Assembly (NCBI RefSeq): GCF_013368755.1
Contig: NC_049562.1
Coordinates: 4,588,001-4,652,000, forward strand
DNA from: Talaromyces rugulosus
Lineage: Eukaryota > Ascomycota > Eurotiomycetes > Eurotiales > Trichocomaceae
Direction: 5' to 3'
Length of the DNA stretch: 64,000 nt
Under the pieces are notes generated by a model. The model was not told the DNA's origin and made no database searches. It was given only the letters and a program-made list of their open reading frames with translations. Shown here in pieces: positions 33,618-45,012 of this stretch. The position numbers were made by a program, and so were the translations under genes. Position 1 is the stretch's first letter. The number at the start of each line of letters is the position of its first letter.

Positions 33618-35183
33618 TGTCTTGCGTTCTTGCTGGGCTGCCTCAACAGGAATTGGTCGTCCGAGCAGCTCTCCTCTTGTCTACACGACACGGACCCGTC
33701 GCGTGTATGCGCTTCCTTGGTGGCTGCACACCTTTGGTACTCAAGCCTTCATATAGCAAGCAAAATGGGCACACCAAAAGGCAAGAAGGCAAGAAGCAGC
33801 AACAAGAAGAGGAAGAGAGGAAGAAGAAAGAAAAGACGTAATTATGCAGGCTAAGGGGTTATAAGACAGGACTGGGGAGGACTAGCGCTATTTGACGAGA
33901 GACAGAAAAAAAAAAGCTTGGATCAACGGTCATTTCCATAGGAAATCAATGCTACTTTACCCCACGACACGGCTCCCAGGGGAGGTTAATTTCCCGATCC
34001 GTCACAGGGATACCACGCAGAGAACCAGAGATCGTATCCGAGCTCCAAGGGGGCCGAGTGCATTGGCGGGGGAATACGGAGGCAAGTATGGAGAAGCTAC
34101 GGGGAAAGGCTCTTGATCCGGGGGAGGGCGAAGATATCCAGAGTCGGTTATCCCTAGGTTAAAATGCTCACGCGTGTCAATTTTCATGTGCAAATCGCAC
34201 GACCGAGCTCCCAGCACGAATTCCACGTAAGAACGAGGAAGATCGACAGTGCACCGATGTTGGCTGCAGCAAGTTCATCTCTGTTTACTTTGGTTGACCG
34301 GGGGCCCAGCTTGAGCGGGCCAATGGAAAAGGGGCTGATTGAGTTTTTCGAGTTTTTCTTCGCTCTTTTCTTAGAGGGGAAATGAAATGGCTCTTGACTT
34401 AGCCTAATTTGGGTTACGTTTGTTCCTTAGTCCTGGGAGGAGAGCTGGTGTCTGCGAACTTGGCAGGATTGGCGCGGTGGAGCTGGCCCAGAGATTCGGC
34501 GATGGTCATGGGCTGCAGGCGACTTCTCGACGCCGGAGCGTGCCCATCTTAGGCATGGATCCGCACGAGGCGCGGGAAGCGTGACCGGGGTAGCTGCCGG
34601 GCTAGCGACCAGTGCCCGCTAAGGGCAGCCCTAGGGCCACCTAGCTTTAGGCTAGTTTTAGGCTAGCTGGGGGCGGACTCCCCCGCTATTCTCCCTAGCG
34701 CCCCCCCAGGACTGCCCGTAATTGGAAACTGGCCATTGGGCCATGCGGGGACTCCAACCGCTCTCCGCTTGAATCAGTCTTGGACCCTGTTATTTGGCCA
34801 CTGTGCCCATGCCACCGCCTTATCATGCATATGCCATATGCACGACGCGTGAGTCAAGATATACCTCGGGAAAAATGGAGGGACATACGTCAGGGCTGCG
34901 GCACTCCACGCCGTTGTGCCTGTGATTGTCGCCCAAGCCCTAACTGCCGCTGCCATGCGTTGTCGTTGTCGATGATGATCGATTGCCCTCGCCTAACAGA
35001 GTATTAGTTATTAACAAACTCGCTGCTATGGAGGCGAGGGATGATAATACGTAGTCTTCACTTGGCTAGTGACTTCATACCTCAACTCGCCTTGTGGTAA
35101 TCACCACCTTGTGGGCCCGGTTGACCGGTTTGATACTGGCATACAATAAGACAAAACATCCTTGTAAGGGCTATCTAGCTGGC
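33618..35183. other. Intergenic, DUF3712 and DUF2236 promoters
   Basis: The 1.57 kb separates divergent genes. Purine-rich AAGAAG stretches occur at 33780-33840. TTTAGGCTAG is repeated near 34645-34670 in a GC-rich segment. No gene is supported. Confidence 0.5.
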
Positions 35184-36140
35184 ATGGCCATGCTCAACAA
35201 GCGGAGAAATTCCCGCTTTACAGAGAGTTACGAGTTCTACAGCAGCGACTTCACCCGGTTCAGCGGGTCAATCGTGCTGACGGAGAGTAAGAGTAATGTT
35301 AATTATGATGCCATTCTCGACTCCCTAGAAGACCTGCACCAGATCCCCGGCATCTTTCGCGAGGGCATCTCCCTCACAGGCGGTGCTGTCGCCATTCTCC
35401 TGCAGGCAGCGGCGCGTGGGACGCCGGCGACAGATGCCAATGCAAGAGCAACAGCAGAACTATCAGAGGAGTTATACCGGAATCTGCGTACAACGGTCAT
35501 CTATCTCCAGGGCCTGACGTTTGGCACCAGGGACCAGCGGCGGCATATCCTGGAACGCACGCATTCTCAGAAACAACGACAACAACCACAACAAGATAAT
35601 CAAAAACCCCGAGCCAATATTCACGATCAGTACACACATGACCCAAAACTGCGCCTGTGGATCGCCGCAACCCTGTATGCCACTACAACCGAAGTATACC
35701 AGCGCGTCGTGGAACGACTATCCCTTGAGCGCGCCGAACGTACATACTACGAGTTCTCCGTGCTGGCCAAAGCCCTCGATCTGCCCAAGGACTCATGGCC
35801 GCAGAACCGCAACGCCTTCTGGGTCTACTGGGACGAGAATGTTGAGCTTCTCGATGTTGACTCGAGTGCACGCCCGCTTGCCGACGGGCTCAGGAACCTG
35901 CAGGATCTCCCGGCCTGGCTGAAGGTGAGCAAGTCGTTCATCAGCAACATCACCCCGGAGATGTTACCGCCGCATGTGCGCGAGCAGTACGGCTTTCAGT
36001 CATCCATCACCAGTCGGTTCAAGTATCGGTTATACATGGGCGGAGCCAAGGCAATATACCCAGTGCTGCCGAGTGCCATTCGATGTATGCCGATGAAGAG
36101 GGCGATGAGGGAGGTGGAGGAAATGCTGCAAGAAAATTAA
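35184..36140 (+). CDS. DUF2236 (MpaB/rubber-oxygenase-like) protein
   Basis: A single exon of about 318 residues from the ATG at 35184. Upstream the frame is open only through a GTG. The DUF2236 domain is recognised from FREGISLTGGAVAILLQAA, LQGLTFGTRDQRRHI, then HDPKLRLWIAATLYATT. The family contains heme or diiron-type oxygenases such as fungal MpaB and bacterial rubber oxygenase, which cleave isoprenoid chains or oxidise small lipophilic substrates. A Gln-rich linker (KQRQQPQQ) separates the two conserved parts. A second, distinct family member lies at 43.5 kb. The substrate here is unknown. The product of the neighbouring terpene synthase is a candidate. Confidence 0.82.
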   Translation: MAMLNKRRNSRFTESYEFYSSDFTRFSGSIVLTESKSNVNYDAILDSLEDLHQIPGIFREGISLTGGAVAILLQAAARGTPATDANARATAELSEELYRNLRTTVIYLQGLTFGTRDQRRHILERTHSQKQRQQPQQDNQKPRANIHDQYTHDPKLRLWIAATLYATTTEVYQRVVERLSLERAERTYYEFSVLAKALDLPKDSWPQNRNAFWVYWDENVELLDVDSSARPLADGLRNLQDLPAWLKVSKSFISNITPEMLPPHVREQYGFQSSITSRFKYRLYMGGAKAIYPVLPSAIRCMPMKRAMREVEEMLQEN

Positions 36141-36397
36141 TATGGAAAAATAAATATTTCAGACCAGTTTCCACTGTCGGCTGTTCATTCCGACACGTGT
36201 TAATACACAAGGTCTTACTAAACAACATTTGATAATGGGTCTGTGTTCTTTATTAGAACAAGTATGCATTCGTAATTAGCCATAAACAGTTTCGTAATAT
36301 GCGTATATCTCACACACAACAAGCGTAAATCAACAGTATTATCATTCAGCCATGCCAAAATATGGACCAGATTCTCCTCTTATCCCAATTGCTCGGC

Positions 36398-36932
36398 TTA
36401 GCCCAAAAGCGCAGAAAGTAGTCCTCCAAGTACCTTGGACACGTCGGCAACGAGCTATGGATATAGTTAGTATAGCACTATTTCTTCGAAGCAAAAGCTG
36501 ATTTTTTAAGATTAAAAAAGGCGGGTAATTTACCGGTGTGACATCGTCGATAAGAGTAACCGTCTGGTTGACAAAGTTTGCCGTCAACAGGGTGTGGGCA
36601 TTGTCCACAATGTCGTTCAACTTGTTCACGGTGTCGGCCGTGATGAGCTTGGTGACAGCCGAGACTAGTTCCGGGGTGAGCAGGCCGCTGACTTCGGTGA
36701 GCAGAGTCTTGGTGTCGTTGGCAGTCGAGCCGCTCAGCAAGGTGGCTGCTCCGGTGAGAGTGGTCTCGATGTTGCTGATGCTGTCCTGGCTTAGCAGCGT
36801 TTTGGCACCGTTGACCAGGTCCTCCAAGTCGGCCAACGCAGTCGACGAGATGGTTGCCTGTGGAGCTGGCGCAGGGTTTGCCAGGGCGAACAGAGGAACG
36901 AGTAGGAAAAAGAGAACCTGGAAGAAATACAT
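36398..36932 (-). CDS. Small secreted helical protein
   Basis: Two exons (36932-36534 and 36454-36398) give 151 residues. A signal peptide ends at ALANPAPAP. The mature part is built of repeated amphipathic helices with recurring TLL and LLT steps: AKTLLSQDS, AATLLSGST, VSGLLTPEL and AHTLLTANF. It has no cysteine and few charges. I do not recognise a family. The pattern suggests a cell-wall or surface-associated helical protein. Nearest neighbours on the same strand include another small secreted protein at 39.5 kb. Confidence 0.75.
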
Positions 36933-38455
36933 TTTGGTTTCTTTTCTGTCTTGAATTTGAATTGAAGATAGAAAAGAGAACAATGGATAGGTGGTGGAAG
37001 TTGTCTTTTTCACGATCCGAGAGTTGAATGAGAAGACTAGAAAATAATCCGAGAATAAAAGGGCTGCACTTTACGGCGGGGTCCAGACTGCCATAGGCTT
37101 ACAACACCATACTAACAGTTTCCGGCTAATTGGCGATGTTTTTCTACAGCAGCGCCTAGGCCGAATCACCGTCGGGTTCAACTGCACATGTGGCTAGCCC
37201 TATCTAAGCCAAAAAGAACCAAAACGGGGCATCCGAGGTAGCAGCAGGGTACCGAGCAGAGATAGCAAAGCCCATGTTATGAAGACCAGTAGGCAAGACA
37301 CGGGCCCGCCTATTTCCCAGGTAACGTGCTTGTCTAAGACAGTTTCCGTCATCTTGTGAGATTTTTTTGCTCTCTTCGTGACATCCCCGCACCGATAGCT
37401 TCAAGCCACCTGCGCGCCGCGTTGTGGGGACCATGGCGTTGCCCTTGTCCATGAGCCAACCCGGTCAGTCAGACTCCCCCAGGCTGGGTTATGAGCTTTC
37501 AAGCCCAAGATCCTCCTCCTCCCCGCGGGGGTTCCCAACTCTCGAAATTGGCTAGGGAAACTGAGCCGAGCCGCGGTTCCAGGGTCTGTACAATCATGGG
37601 TTTGCGGAGTCCTTCCTACATAGAAATTCAGTTGTATAACCGTTTCAATAGAAAGTAGGTAGCAGTATATAGTCGAAATTTAGTTGATATTTTTAGCCCA
37701 CTGAAGATCAATCTGGATCATCGCTGTCAGAACGTCGATTCATCGAGAATTGGTGCAAATAGTCCGCAGTGTGTATATCTCGTTCAGCGCACCAGCTGGT
37801 AGACCGAGGCCGGTTTTGCATAGTTGCGGTGACTAGGATGCTAGTGCCAAAGCGTGGCAAATTGCAATACAACTGTCTCTAGGAACATGGGTCACGACTC
37901 ACGAATGCGCAGCAAAGTAGGATCGGCTGTAGACTAGTAATACGTGCGTACCCACTTGGGCTTTAGAAGCTAGAGGTTGGAGCTTGAGATGAGTATTTTC
38001 TTTCTTCTTTTCTCACCCAGATTTTCAGTTTCTGCTATGAGGAAGTGATGCCATAACACCGCATACAACATCCACACTAAGATGTGAATTCTGCCTGAAA
38101 GAATTCAGTGTTGACAAAAGAATAAAAAACAAAGAAGCTTGTTTGGTTCATATACGGGGCTGAATACGCGCTAATGTGGAGCTAAAAAAAAACCCTAACC
38201 GCACTATTGCCTAATTCAGCCCAAGTCCGTTCCCTGAATTTTTGCGATCGGCGAGAATTGGAGAAGAAGAGAGGCAAAAGCCCGATTTTGAGCCTCGGAG
38301 TTGTTGCTCGAAAGAGTCTTGGTCTTCGGACATGTGAGAATTTTGGGAGACTCGGTCTAACCGTATTTGGAATTTATTGTTTACGGGATTGTATACCAGA
38401 TCTATATCGTCTTCTATATGGAGTACACTCGCTGGCATTAATAAGGAAACAGTGA
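36933..38455. other. Intergenic region
   Basis: The 1.5 kb between same-strand genes shows no supportable gene on either strand. Short frames at 37204-37452 and 38207-38455 lack family content. Confidence 0.5.
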
Positions 38456-38995
38456 TTATGATACAACTGCCCGGCCCTTGCCTTGGTCATGGCGAGACTT
38501 TGCTTCATCGTAAAGAGTTTCGTCCCCTTCAATGGGCACAAAGCGATCAACCTTGATCCCGATGGCCTCCCATCTCCCCGATGACGGATTCTTTCTCACG
38601 CGTACATTCCACATACCACGCATAATCGCCCTTTTCTCTCTGGATGTTGAGTCTCTTTGGAGATAATGATATGCAGTCACGTACGCCCGAGCCACGGCCT
38701 TGTTCTCATCGTTGGAGTCAATGTCGATCATAAAATTGGATAGGACGTGCTGCGTTCCTTCGAAGCCGCTCAGTGCTCTTTTCACCATCGCTGCCAGGTC
38801 CTTGGATGCTATGTGCTGCTTCTCATAATGGCTCAGATGTCCTGTGAGGTCGAGTTCGATTGGCTGATCGGACGCCCAGCAGTTCTGGAATAGATCCATG
38901 TCGAGTATATCTTCGGCAAAGGCAATGTTGTTTAGTAGACGTGTGATGTCCTGGGTTGAGTTTTGACGGTCATGATTCACATATGTGGTTGTCAT
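38456..38995 (-). CDS. SnoaL-like (NTF2-fold) protein
   Basis: A single exon of 179 residues. The length and motifs match the SnoaL-like_4 group: RLLNNIAFAEDILDMDLFQNCW, then HVLSNFMIDID, AVARAYVTAYHYLQRD and a strand pair ending RWEAIGIKVDRF. The cone-shaped NTF2 fold binds small hydrophobic molecules. In secondary-metabolite clusters it can act as cyclase, isomerase or dehydratase. No catalytic residue can be assigned from sequence alone. The nearness to the terpene synthase suggests, but does not prove, a shared pathway. Confidence 0.8.
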   Translation of the reverse strand: MTTTYVNHDRQNSTQDITRLLNNIAFAEDILDMDLFQNCWASDQPIELDLTGHLSHYEKQHIASKDLAAMVKRALSGFEGTQHVLSNFMIDIDSNDENKAVARAYVTAYHYLQRDSTSREKRAIMRGMWNVRVRKNPSSGRWEAIGIKVDRFVPIEGDETLYDEAKSRHDQGKGRAVVS

Positions 38996-39523
38996 TGTCT
39001 TTCGATTTTTATATTGAATGTATAGAAATTGAGAGTAATCGATGCCAGCCCTTTCTTGTTTTGTTGGGTATCAATTAACCAGTTGACCATGTAATCAAGG
39101 CTTTGAATTGACTCAATTGATGAACAACTACTTCATATTTATACTCTATCTTTCTATCGTTCTATGATTCAATCCATATACTTCTCATGGAAATTATAAA
39201 CCCGATGCCATAGTCGGAGTTAGATGCATAACGGACTTGGGCGCTTCTTCGGCCGGCCGTACTCCTTTCGGACAGGAAGCCCGAAACCGAGCAAGCGACT
39301 ATTTGATTTCAAGCCTTCTCAAATTAATAAAATTCATCTAGACTCTACTCAATGAGATCAATTACGCTTAATTCTTTTAATCATCTAGCCGTGGCTCAAT
39401 TATGAAAGTATATTATACCCAACATTGAAGGAGCAAATCCGATGCAAACATGTCATTATCCATGAGTGTACACTCATATTCATACCCTTATTCATAACAA
39501 TCACATATATAATCTTAAGCACA
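38996..39523. other. Intergenic region
   Basis: The 0.53 kb is AT-rich, upstream of the SnoaL-like gene. No gene is seen. Confidence 0.5.
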
Positions 39524-40144
39524 TTACAAAACCAAAGCCAGTCCGGCGATACCCAAAGCGCCAACCACGTTGACTGCCAACGCCCCCGTCGGTGCCGGGA
39601 CCAGCGCGCGTGCCATGCCAGAACTAGTTGACGTCGATACAGCAACAGAAGTATTGGCCGACAGAGCACCGTCATTAATCTGCTTATTGACCGCTGAAAT
39701 ATAGCTCTGGATGCTTGTGGGCAGGCCTTGGTACCAGGTGGGCGTGGTGCCATTCTTGAACTCGGCAGCTAGAGAGCTGCGCGACGCCGGGTCGAGAAGG
39801 TCACCGAGAACTGACATGGGCACCGAAGTCATGATAACGGGGATGAAGTTCGGCGGCGGGTCAGCGATGTTGCTCAGGTTTGCGGTTTTTGCCGGCGAGG
39901 AAGCGCCGGCGGCTGGAGTTGCAGCTGCGATTCCTGAGACGAGGGAGTTTCTGGGCTTTTGTTAGTGTCTTCCAGAGACTAGTATATTCAACAGAGTAGA
40001 GAATATTCCACACGGTTGCAGAACGTACAGTATAGACGACAGCGGCGCGATGTTGATTCCGGATGTCGAGGCCGGCGCTGCGGTGTCGTCGGCCGAGGCG
40101 AAGATGGCAAAGGCCAGAAACAGCACAGAAAAGGTGAATTGCAT
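39524..40144 (-). CDS. GPI-anchored cell-surface protein
   Basis: Two exons joined by an intron of about 70 bases (near 40028-39957) give about 183 residues. An N-terminal signal peptide (MQFTFSVLFLAFAIFASA) and a C-terminal hydrophobic tail (LAVNVVGALGIAGLALVL), preceded by a Ser/Thr/Ala stretch, are the two marks of a GPI anchor. The mature part contains VPMSVLGDLLDPASRSSLAAEF and WYQGLPTSIQSYI, seen in fungal surface proteins of unknown role. No catalytic motif is visible. Confidence 0.8.
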
Positions 40145-40898
40145 GGCGACGATAGAGCGAGCGCAGTGGACGCTTTTCCTCTACCTGTGCTTGTTTCTTT
40201 CTCTCTTCAAACGTCGTTGACAATGATCAAATGTTGATCGAAGATCGCCTGTCGACTGGATATTTTTGTGGGGTTTGGCAGCAGCAACAGATCTAAACAC
40301 CAAGAAATCCTCGCAACCAAATTCATGCCATGGACTAACCGAGTCAAGCTGGACCAGGTTTTAAGTTAGTCGTTGTAAGACACCCAACCAAGCGGCCTAC
40401 CTAGGCTGGCCGCTGTTCTGGTTTTTTCTCCTCTGCAACGTAAGTGGCTCTGCAGCGAATACGCTGCCTCGGCGAGCACATGAATGAGGAGGGGTCACTC
40501 TCGACCCAGTCCAGGGCCTGGAGCTAGCTCTGGCACCTGTAAGTGCTGGGGCTTACGACTAGCAATTAGTGCATCCTTGGGCGGGCCCTCCCTCGGTTTG
40601 CCCGGATTGAGCAATAAATGGAGTAGACTCCGCACGCAGCGGCACAGACTCAGAGAGTTAGCACAGGTGACTATTTGCGAAGACAGAGGAAATTAACATC
40701 GGCGACATCCATGACATGGAATTTCGTGTGGAACAATTGCTGGATGCCGCCCGCGCACGCGGGGAACCAGACCAGTGACCCGGGAAGCCCTAGCTCGGCA
40801 TCATACTCATACAGACTTTACTATATAGTCAGTTTAAAAATCGCACGACAAGTAGTATACATGTATTCTATCAAGCTATATGCATTAGCAGTCTCTTC
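40145..40898. other. Intergenic region
   Basis: The 0.75 kb lies between the GPI protein start and the terpene synthase stop. No supportable gene is present. Confidence 0.5.
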
Positions 40899-42503
40899 TT
40901 ATTGAACATTGAATCGAGCTTCAGGCAATCTTTTTAACACCCGCACCACCCGTGTCCTCCTAACTTCAGCAACATCTCGCCCAAAATACCTCTCGGAGCG
41001 GAAACTATTCCCAGTCAGTTATCATTTCAGTATCCTCTCTAAGAAGAGAACGAACCTCCAGTTCAGGTTAGCCATGACGACAGCCCTCACGCTGCCAATA
41101 TATTGCTGCACGCCCGCATCAATTCTCTCCCCCCACGATGGCAACCTGGCAAGGGCAAGATACCATCTCCGATACAAGTCACTGAGGAGCTTTCCGACGT
41201 TATCAAATGCCATCTGGGGGTGGGGTACGGCTAATTGGCTGTAGACAGACTCCGTATGGTAACGAGTTATTGCGACCAGGTTGTGTATAATCCCTTCCGA
41301 CTATGGTCCAGTTGTTAATTGAAAGCTTTCCCGTAATTAGAGCGCGGTATCACTTACCTCCTCTTTACAATAAGAGAGAATATCATTTTGACTAGTTTTA
41401 TGATCAGTCTTACAACCCTCGAAAGATGACTAGAAGACTCACATGACGACAAAGTCAACCCCAATGCGTTCAATTTCTTGAATGCTCTCGTTCTCAAACA
41501 CTGCATTTGGCAGATCCAATTTCAATGCATACTCGGCCAGCGCATATAACGGCGCAACACCTGCCGATTTTCGTCTTGTAGAAAGTGTATCTTCAATGGA
41601 TGGGAACCGCCCCTGAGACCGCCATTTTACTTGTTCCATGCTTCCCTTGCAGTAATCGTGCATGCGTGTAACGAAGCGCTGCTGAACTCCTGTGTACCAG
41701 TTATTAGTTCCCAAAGCCGGCCATAAAAACTAAGAAATTGAATGCGCGCCTTTGGGAGCGCTGTGTGTTATTCTGCTCCACACTGTCCGATGGACGTCCA
41801 CGAGAGCCCGTTCTCGCGCCGGCAGTCTATCGCGTTCACATATGTCGTTTTCCGGACGTATTCCCATATCGGACAAAAGGACATCAATCACTTTCTGCGC
41901 GGCCACTGGGTTCTCTTTGAGGTAACCATTATCGAATACTGTAACTAATATTAGCTTTACCATCGGAAACAACTGTCGCCCTGGTGTGCCAAACTTACAA
42001 TCGTCAAAAGGAAATACCTGCAAGTCATTAGCAAAAGCGAACCACCTGCGTTCGCCGCAAAGGAGTCATCATACCCAATTCCCCCAGTCACAAAGAGTTC
42101 TCAACTCCTGTGGCCCCGCATCCGCCGCCGTTATTGCACAGAAATACGAAAAATCTGTTTTTCCAAGGATTCTTCTCCAGCGAGCATCTAGTTGGCATTT
42201 TCTGTAGAGTAAAAAAGTGCGTATTAGTATGTAGACTTTTGGTTTATAGTGGCAAGGATGAATATACTTAGCAAACCAAACCTCCGACTCGGCCTTCACG
42301 CGCGCATAGTTTGGGTTGACTCTAGGTGATCCTGACAAAAAGAGCGCAAACATGTCAGGAATGGTGACGTTGACTTTGCCCTCATCGTCTTGGGAATCGA
42401 CGGCTCTCCGTGACTGTTCAAGAGTGTTGGGTTCATTTTTGGCGATATTGTGCGCGCGGAAAGATATCTGCTGTTCAGCAGACAATACGATGGTATTGGC
42501 CAT
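40899..42503 (-). CDS. Class I terpene synthase (sesquiterpene-cyclase type)
   Basis: A multi-exon gene of roughly 350-400 residues. The aspartate-rich Mg motif is rebuilt across an intron: VFPFDD in one exon, then LFDNG in the next, giving DDxxD. The NSE motif reads NDILSYCKEE across another junction. The C-terminal RY pair is in SERYFGRD. The enzyme ionises a prenyl diphosphate, probably farnesyl, and cyclises it. One junction (after SAPKG, near 41750) seems to use a GC donor, since no GT keeps the frame. The start MANTIVLSAEQQ is family-like. A second Met lies 24 codons upstream. It is divergent from a DUF2236 gene at 43.5 kb and 1.9 kb from a SnoaL-like gene, a plausible small terpene cluster. 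Confidence 0.85.
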
Positions 42504-43528
42504 GCTGGTTGGTGTTCGGCTCTGGCCGTACAAGACAAAAAAGGTTATCTCTATTTTCCGGTGAAGATTTAACATGGGCTACTGAAAGAATTCTCTTATA
42601 TCTGCCTTTTAAAACTTATCCACATATCGCTACGATAATGCCCAAGCAGTGATTGTCGGTCGGGCACGGAGTTCTCTGTTACATATCTCTCTATCAAAGA
42701 TCAAAGACTGGTATTCATTATGAATGAATTAATTTCCACGATCCGGTCGTTTGGTATCGACCAATAGGAGATCTCATCTGTACACGCAAGTCTTTTCCCC
42801 ATGGCTGTAGATATCCCGTGACCTATAAAAGGTTACTTACAGAATCCGGGAACTTTTATCACTTCTAAAAGAATTTGTGGTCAAGTGGGATGGCGATCTC
42901 TCTAACAAAGCAAAAAGACCGATGCGAGACGCAAGTAGATGCATAGTGTCTAACTTTGTGGCGTTTCTTTGTCCTACATTCTTTGAGCTTGTCTACATTC
43001 CCAATAACTAGTCGGCGCCGGACCCGATGATCCATTTCTGGCTGCACATCTCGGAGAAATCTAAACTTTTGTTTTGTTATGAAACTGGATAAGCTCCGAC
43101 ATCTTTGGTATGAGGTCAGGGATTCGTGCAGCTATCTCCGTTTATCCGTGTACGAAGATGAGATGAAAGAATAGTTAAAACGAAAGCCCAAGGGGACATA
43201 AGGTTTCTCGTGAAATATTACCACTATATTTACGACTATTTAACTTGTCTTTGTTAAAATAAACTCGTATTTCTTGGAACAATGAGCTCGACTTGCATGC
43301 ATCATAGCAGCCGGATATGCTAAATAGCAAGCTAATCCCAAGACTGGTAAAATGCATCAATTAGAATTTATGTATTGTTCTTCTTTTTTAGGCTTATGCT
43401 AGGCATTAAAATGTTATGTATAGTCGATACTCAAGCGAACTATCGATTCCCTTGTAGTTGTTTGTATAAAAACCGTTAAATCTAACGTGGCTGAGACAGG
43501 CCATGCTATAATTGCACAATTAGCCACG
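42504..43528. promoter_or_regulatory. Divergent promoter, terpene synthase and DUF2236
   Basis: The 1.0 kb separates the starts of two head-to-head genes. Small frames on both strands lack family content. Confidence 0.5.
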
Positions 43529-44948
43529 ATGCCTATCAGCAACGGAGCCAAACCGCAAAGGAAACAAAAATGGTCGTACAACTTTGCATGGACCAACCAG
43601 CACCTCACCCCAGAAACACTACAACCCCTTCGCTACGAATACGACGAACTCGGCGCCCAAGCCCTCGACAGACTCCTCGCCATAAAGGCACAAGAAGAGG
43701 CCGACAACAACAACAACAAAAAAGTAAGCCTCGATCTATACAAACTGCTCGAGCAGAACCATACCAAAGACAAAATCCTGGGCGAGTTCTGGGACCAAGT
43801 CCACAGCGTGCCGGAATGGGTTGACTGGCAGCAGATTGAACGCGGACAGCGATTCTTCTACCGCTACGCGCTGGCCAACATCATGGGCTTCGCGTTTCAG
43901 GGCTTTGTCTGCGAGAACTCGGCGTCGACTGGGGTTGTTGAGGTGCTTGTCCGCACCGGCGGGTTCTCAACGCGTATGCTCTGGGGTCGCTTGCTGGAGA
44001 CGTTCCAATGGCTACTACAGGTAACGCAAAGCATTGACGCAGTCAAGCCTGGAGATAAAAGTAGGAGTAGCGGCGAGGGCTTCAAATCGACAATTCGCGT
44101 GCGTCTACTACATTCGTCGGTTCGCCGGCGGGTGCTGCAGCTAGCCAGTCGCCGGCCGGAGTACTACGATATTTCCCAATTCGGTATCCCTGTGAATACG
44201 ATGGACTCGATCCACTCAATCACGACATTTGCCTGCAACCCCATGTTCCTGCAGCTGCCGAAGATGGGCATCCAGCCACGGCAAGATGAGATCGAGGACT
44301 ACCTGGCCTTGTTCCGATATCTGGCACATGTCATTGGCACACCGACAGAGTACTTTTCAACACCGGAGCAGGCACGGGCTGTGATGGAAAGTTGCTATTT
44401 TCACGAGCTGAATATGACCGAGACGTCCAAAACGGTTGCCTACAACTTTGTGCGCTGTATCGAGAGTCTGCCGCCGCCGCTCATTATCTCGCGAGGGTTC
44501 ACCGAGGCTGGGAGTCGCTGGCTCAATGGGCATCAGCTGTGTGACGAGCTCGGTTTGGGGAGGCCGGGCTGGATTTCGTATGTTGTATTTTCCGGTCAGT
44601 GTGTGCTGGTGATGGTGCTTGCGTGGGCGCAGAGGTTGGTTCCTTCGTTTGACAATTTTATGATTGAGGTGAGTGTAACATCTTCTCCAGAGGTATTTCA
44701 ACTAAAAGGCGTAGTTTCTCCGATCTCATTTATACTGGGCCGTCGTCGAGAGTAACGAGGGTCTAAGGGGAGGAACGAAATTTGAAATGAAATATAATCC
44801 CCGATTAGGAAATAAAACTGGACGCGAGGAAGGAGATGCTATTGCTGGTGGTTTTGGCTTCATCGAGTCCTTTTTTCTGTTCTGGGCTCTGCTAGCTGCA
44901 TCTGTAGTGCTGGCAGCTGGCTACTTTTTCTGGAGAATGATAACCTAG
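43529..44948 (+). CDS. DUF2236 protein with C-terminal membrane tail
   Basis: Two exons (43529-44668 and 44751-44948) give 445 residues. Reading through the intron instead would stop at 44755. Splicing adds a tail with the hydrophobic segment FFLFWALLAASVVLAAGYFF at the very C-terminus. Domain marks are WSYNFAWTNQHLTPETLQPLRYEYDELG, LGEFWDQVHSVPEWVDWQQIERGQRFFYRY, ENSASTGVVEVLVRTGGFSTRMLW, ETFQWLLQVTQ and GFTEAGSRWLNGHQLCD. This is the long fungal DUF2236 type, related to enzymes that cleave isoprenoids. The tail anchor would place it on the ER or another membrane. The catalytic metal is not assignable by eye. It is divergent from the terpene synthase. Confidence 0.85.
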
Positions 44949-45012
44949 TTTCTCCCAACATTAACCTTTATGGAACAGTAAGTTTTTTTTTTTTGGAAAA
45001 TAAAGTTTGTTA

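Noticed and set aside
34640..34680. Repeated TTTAGGCTAG as a possible mobile-element end
   Set aside because: Only two short copies, with no terminal inverted repeats or coding remnant.
38185..38200. CCCTAACC, like a telomere repeat (also near 56645 and 57515)
   Set aside because: Single units only, with no tandem array.
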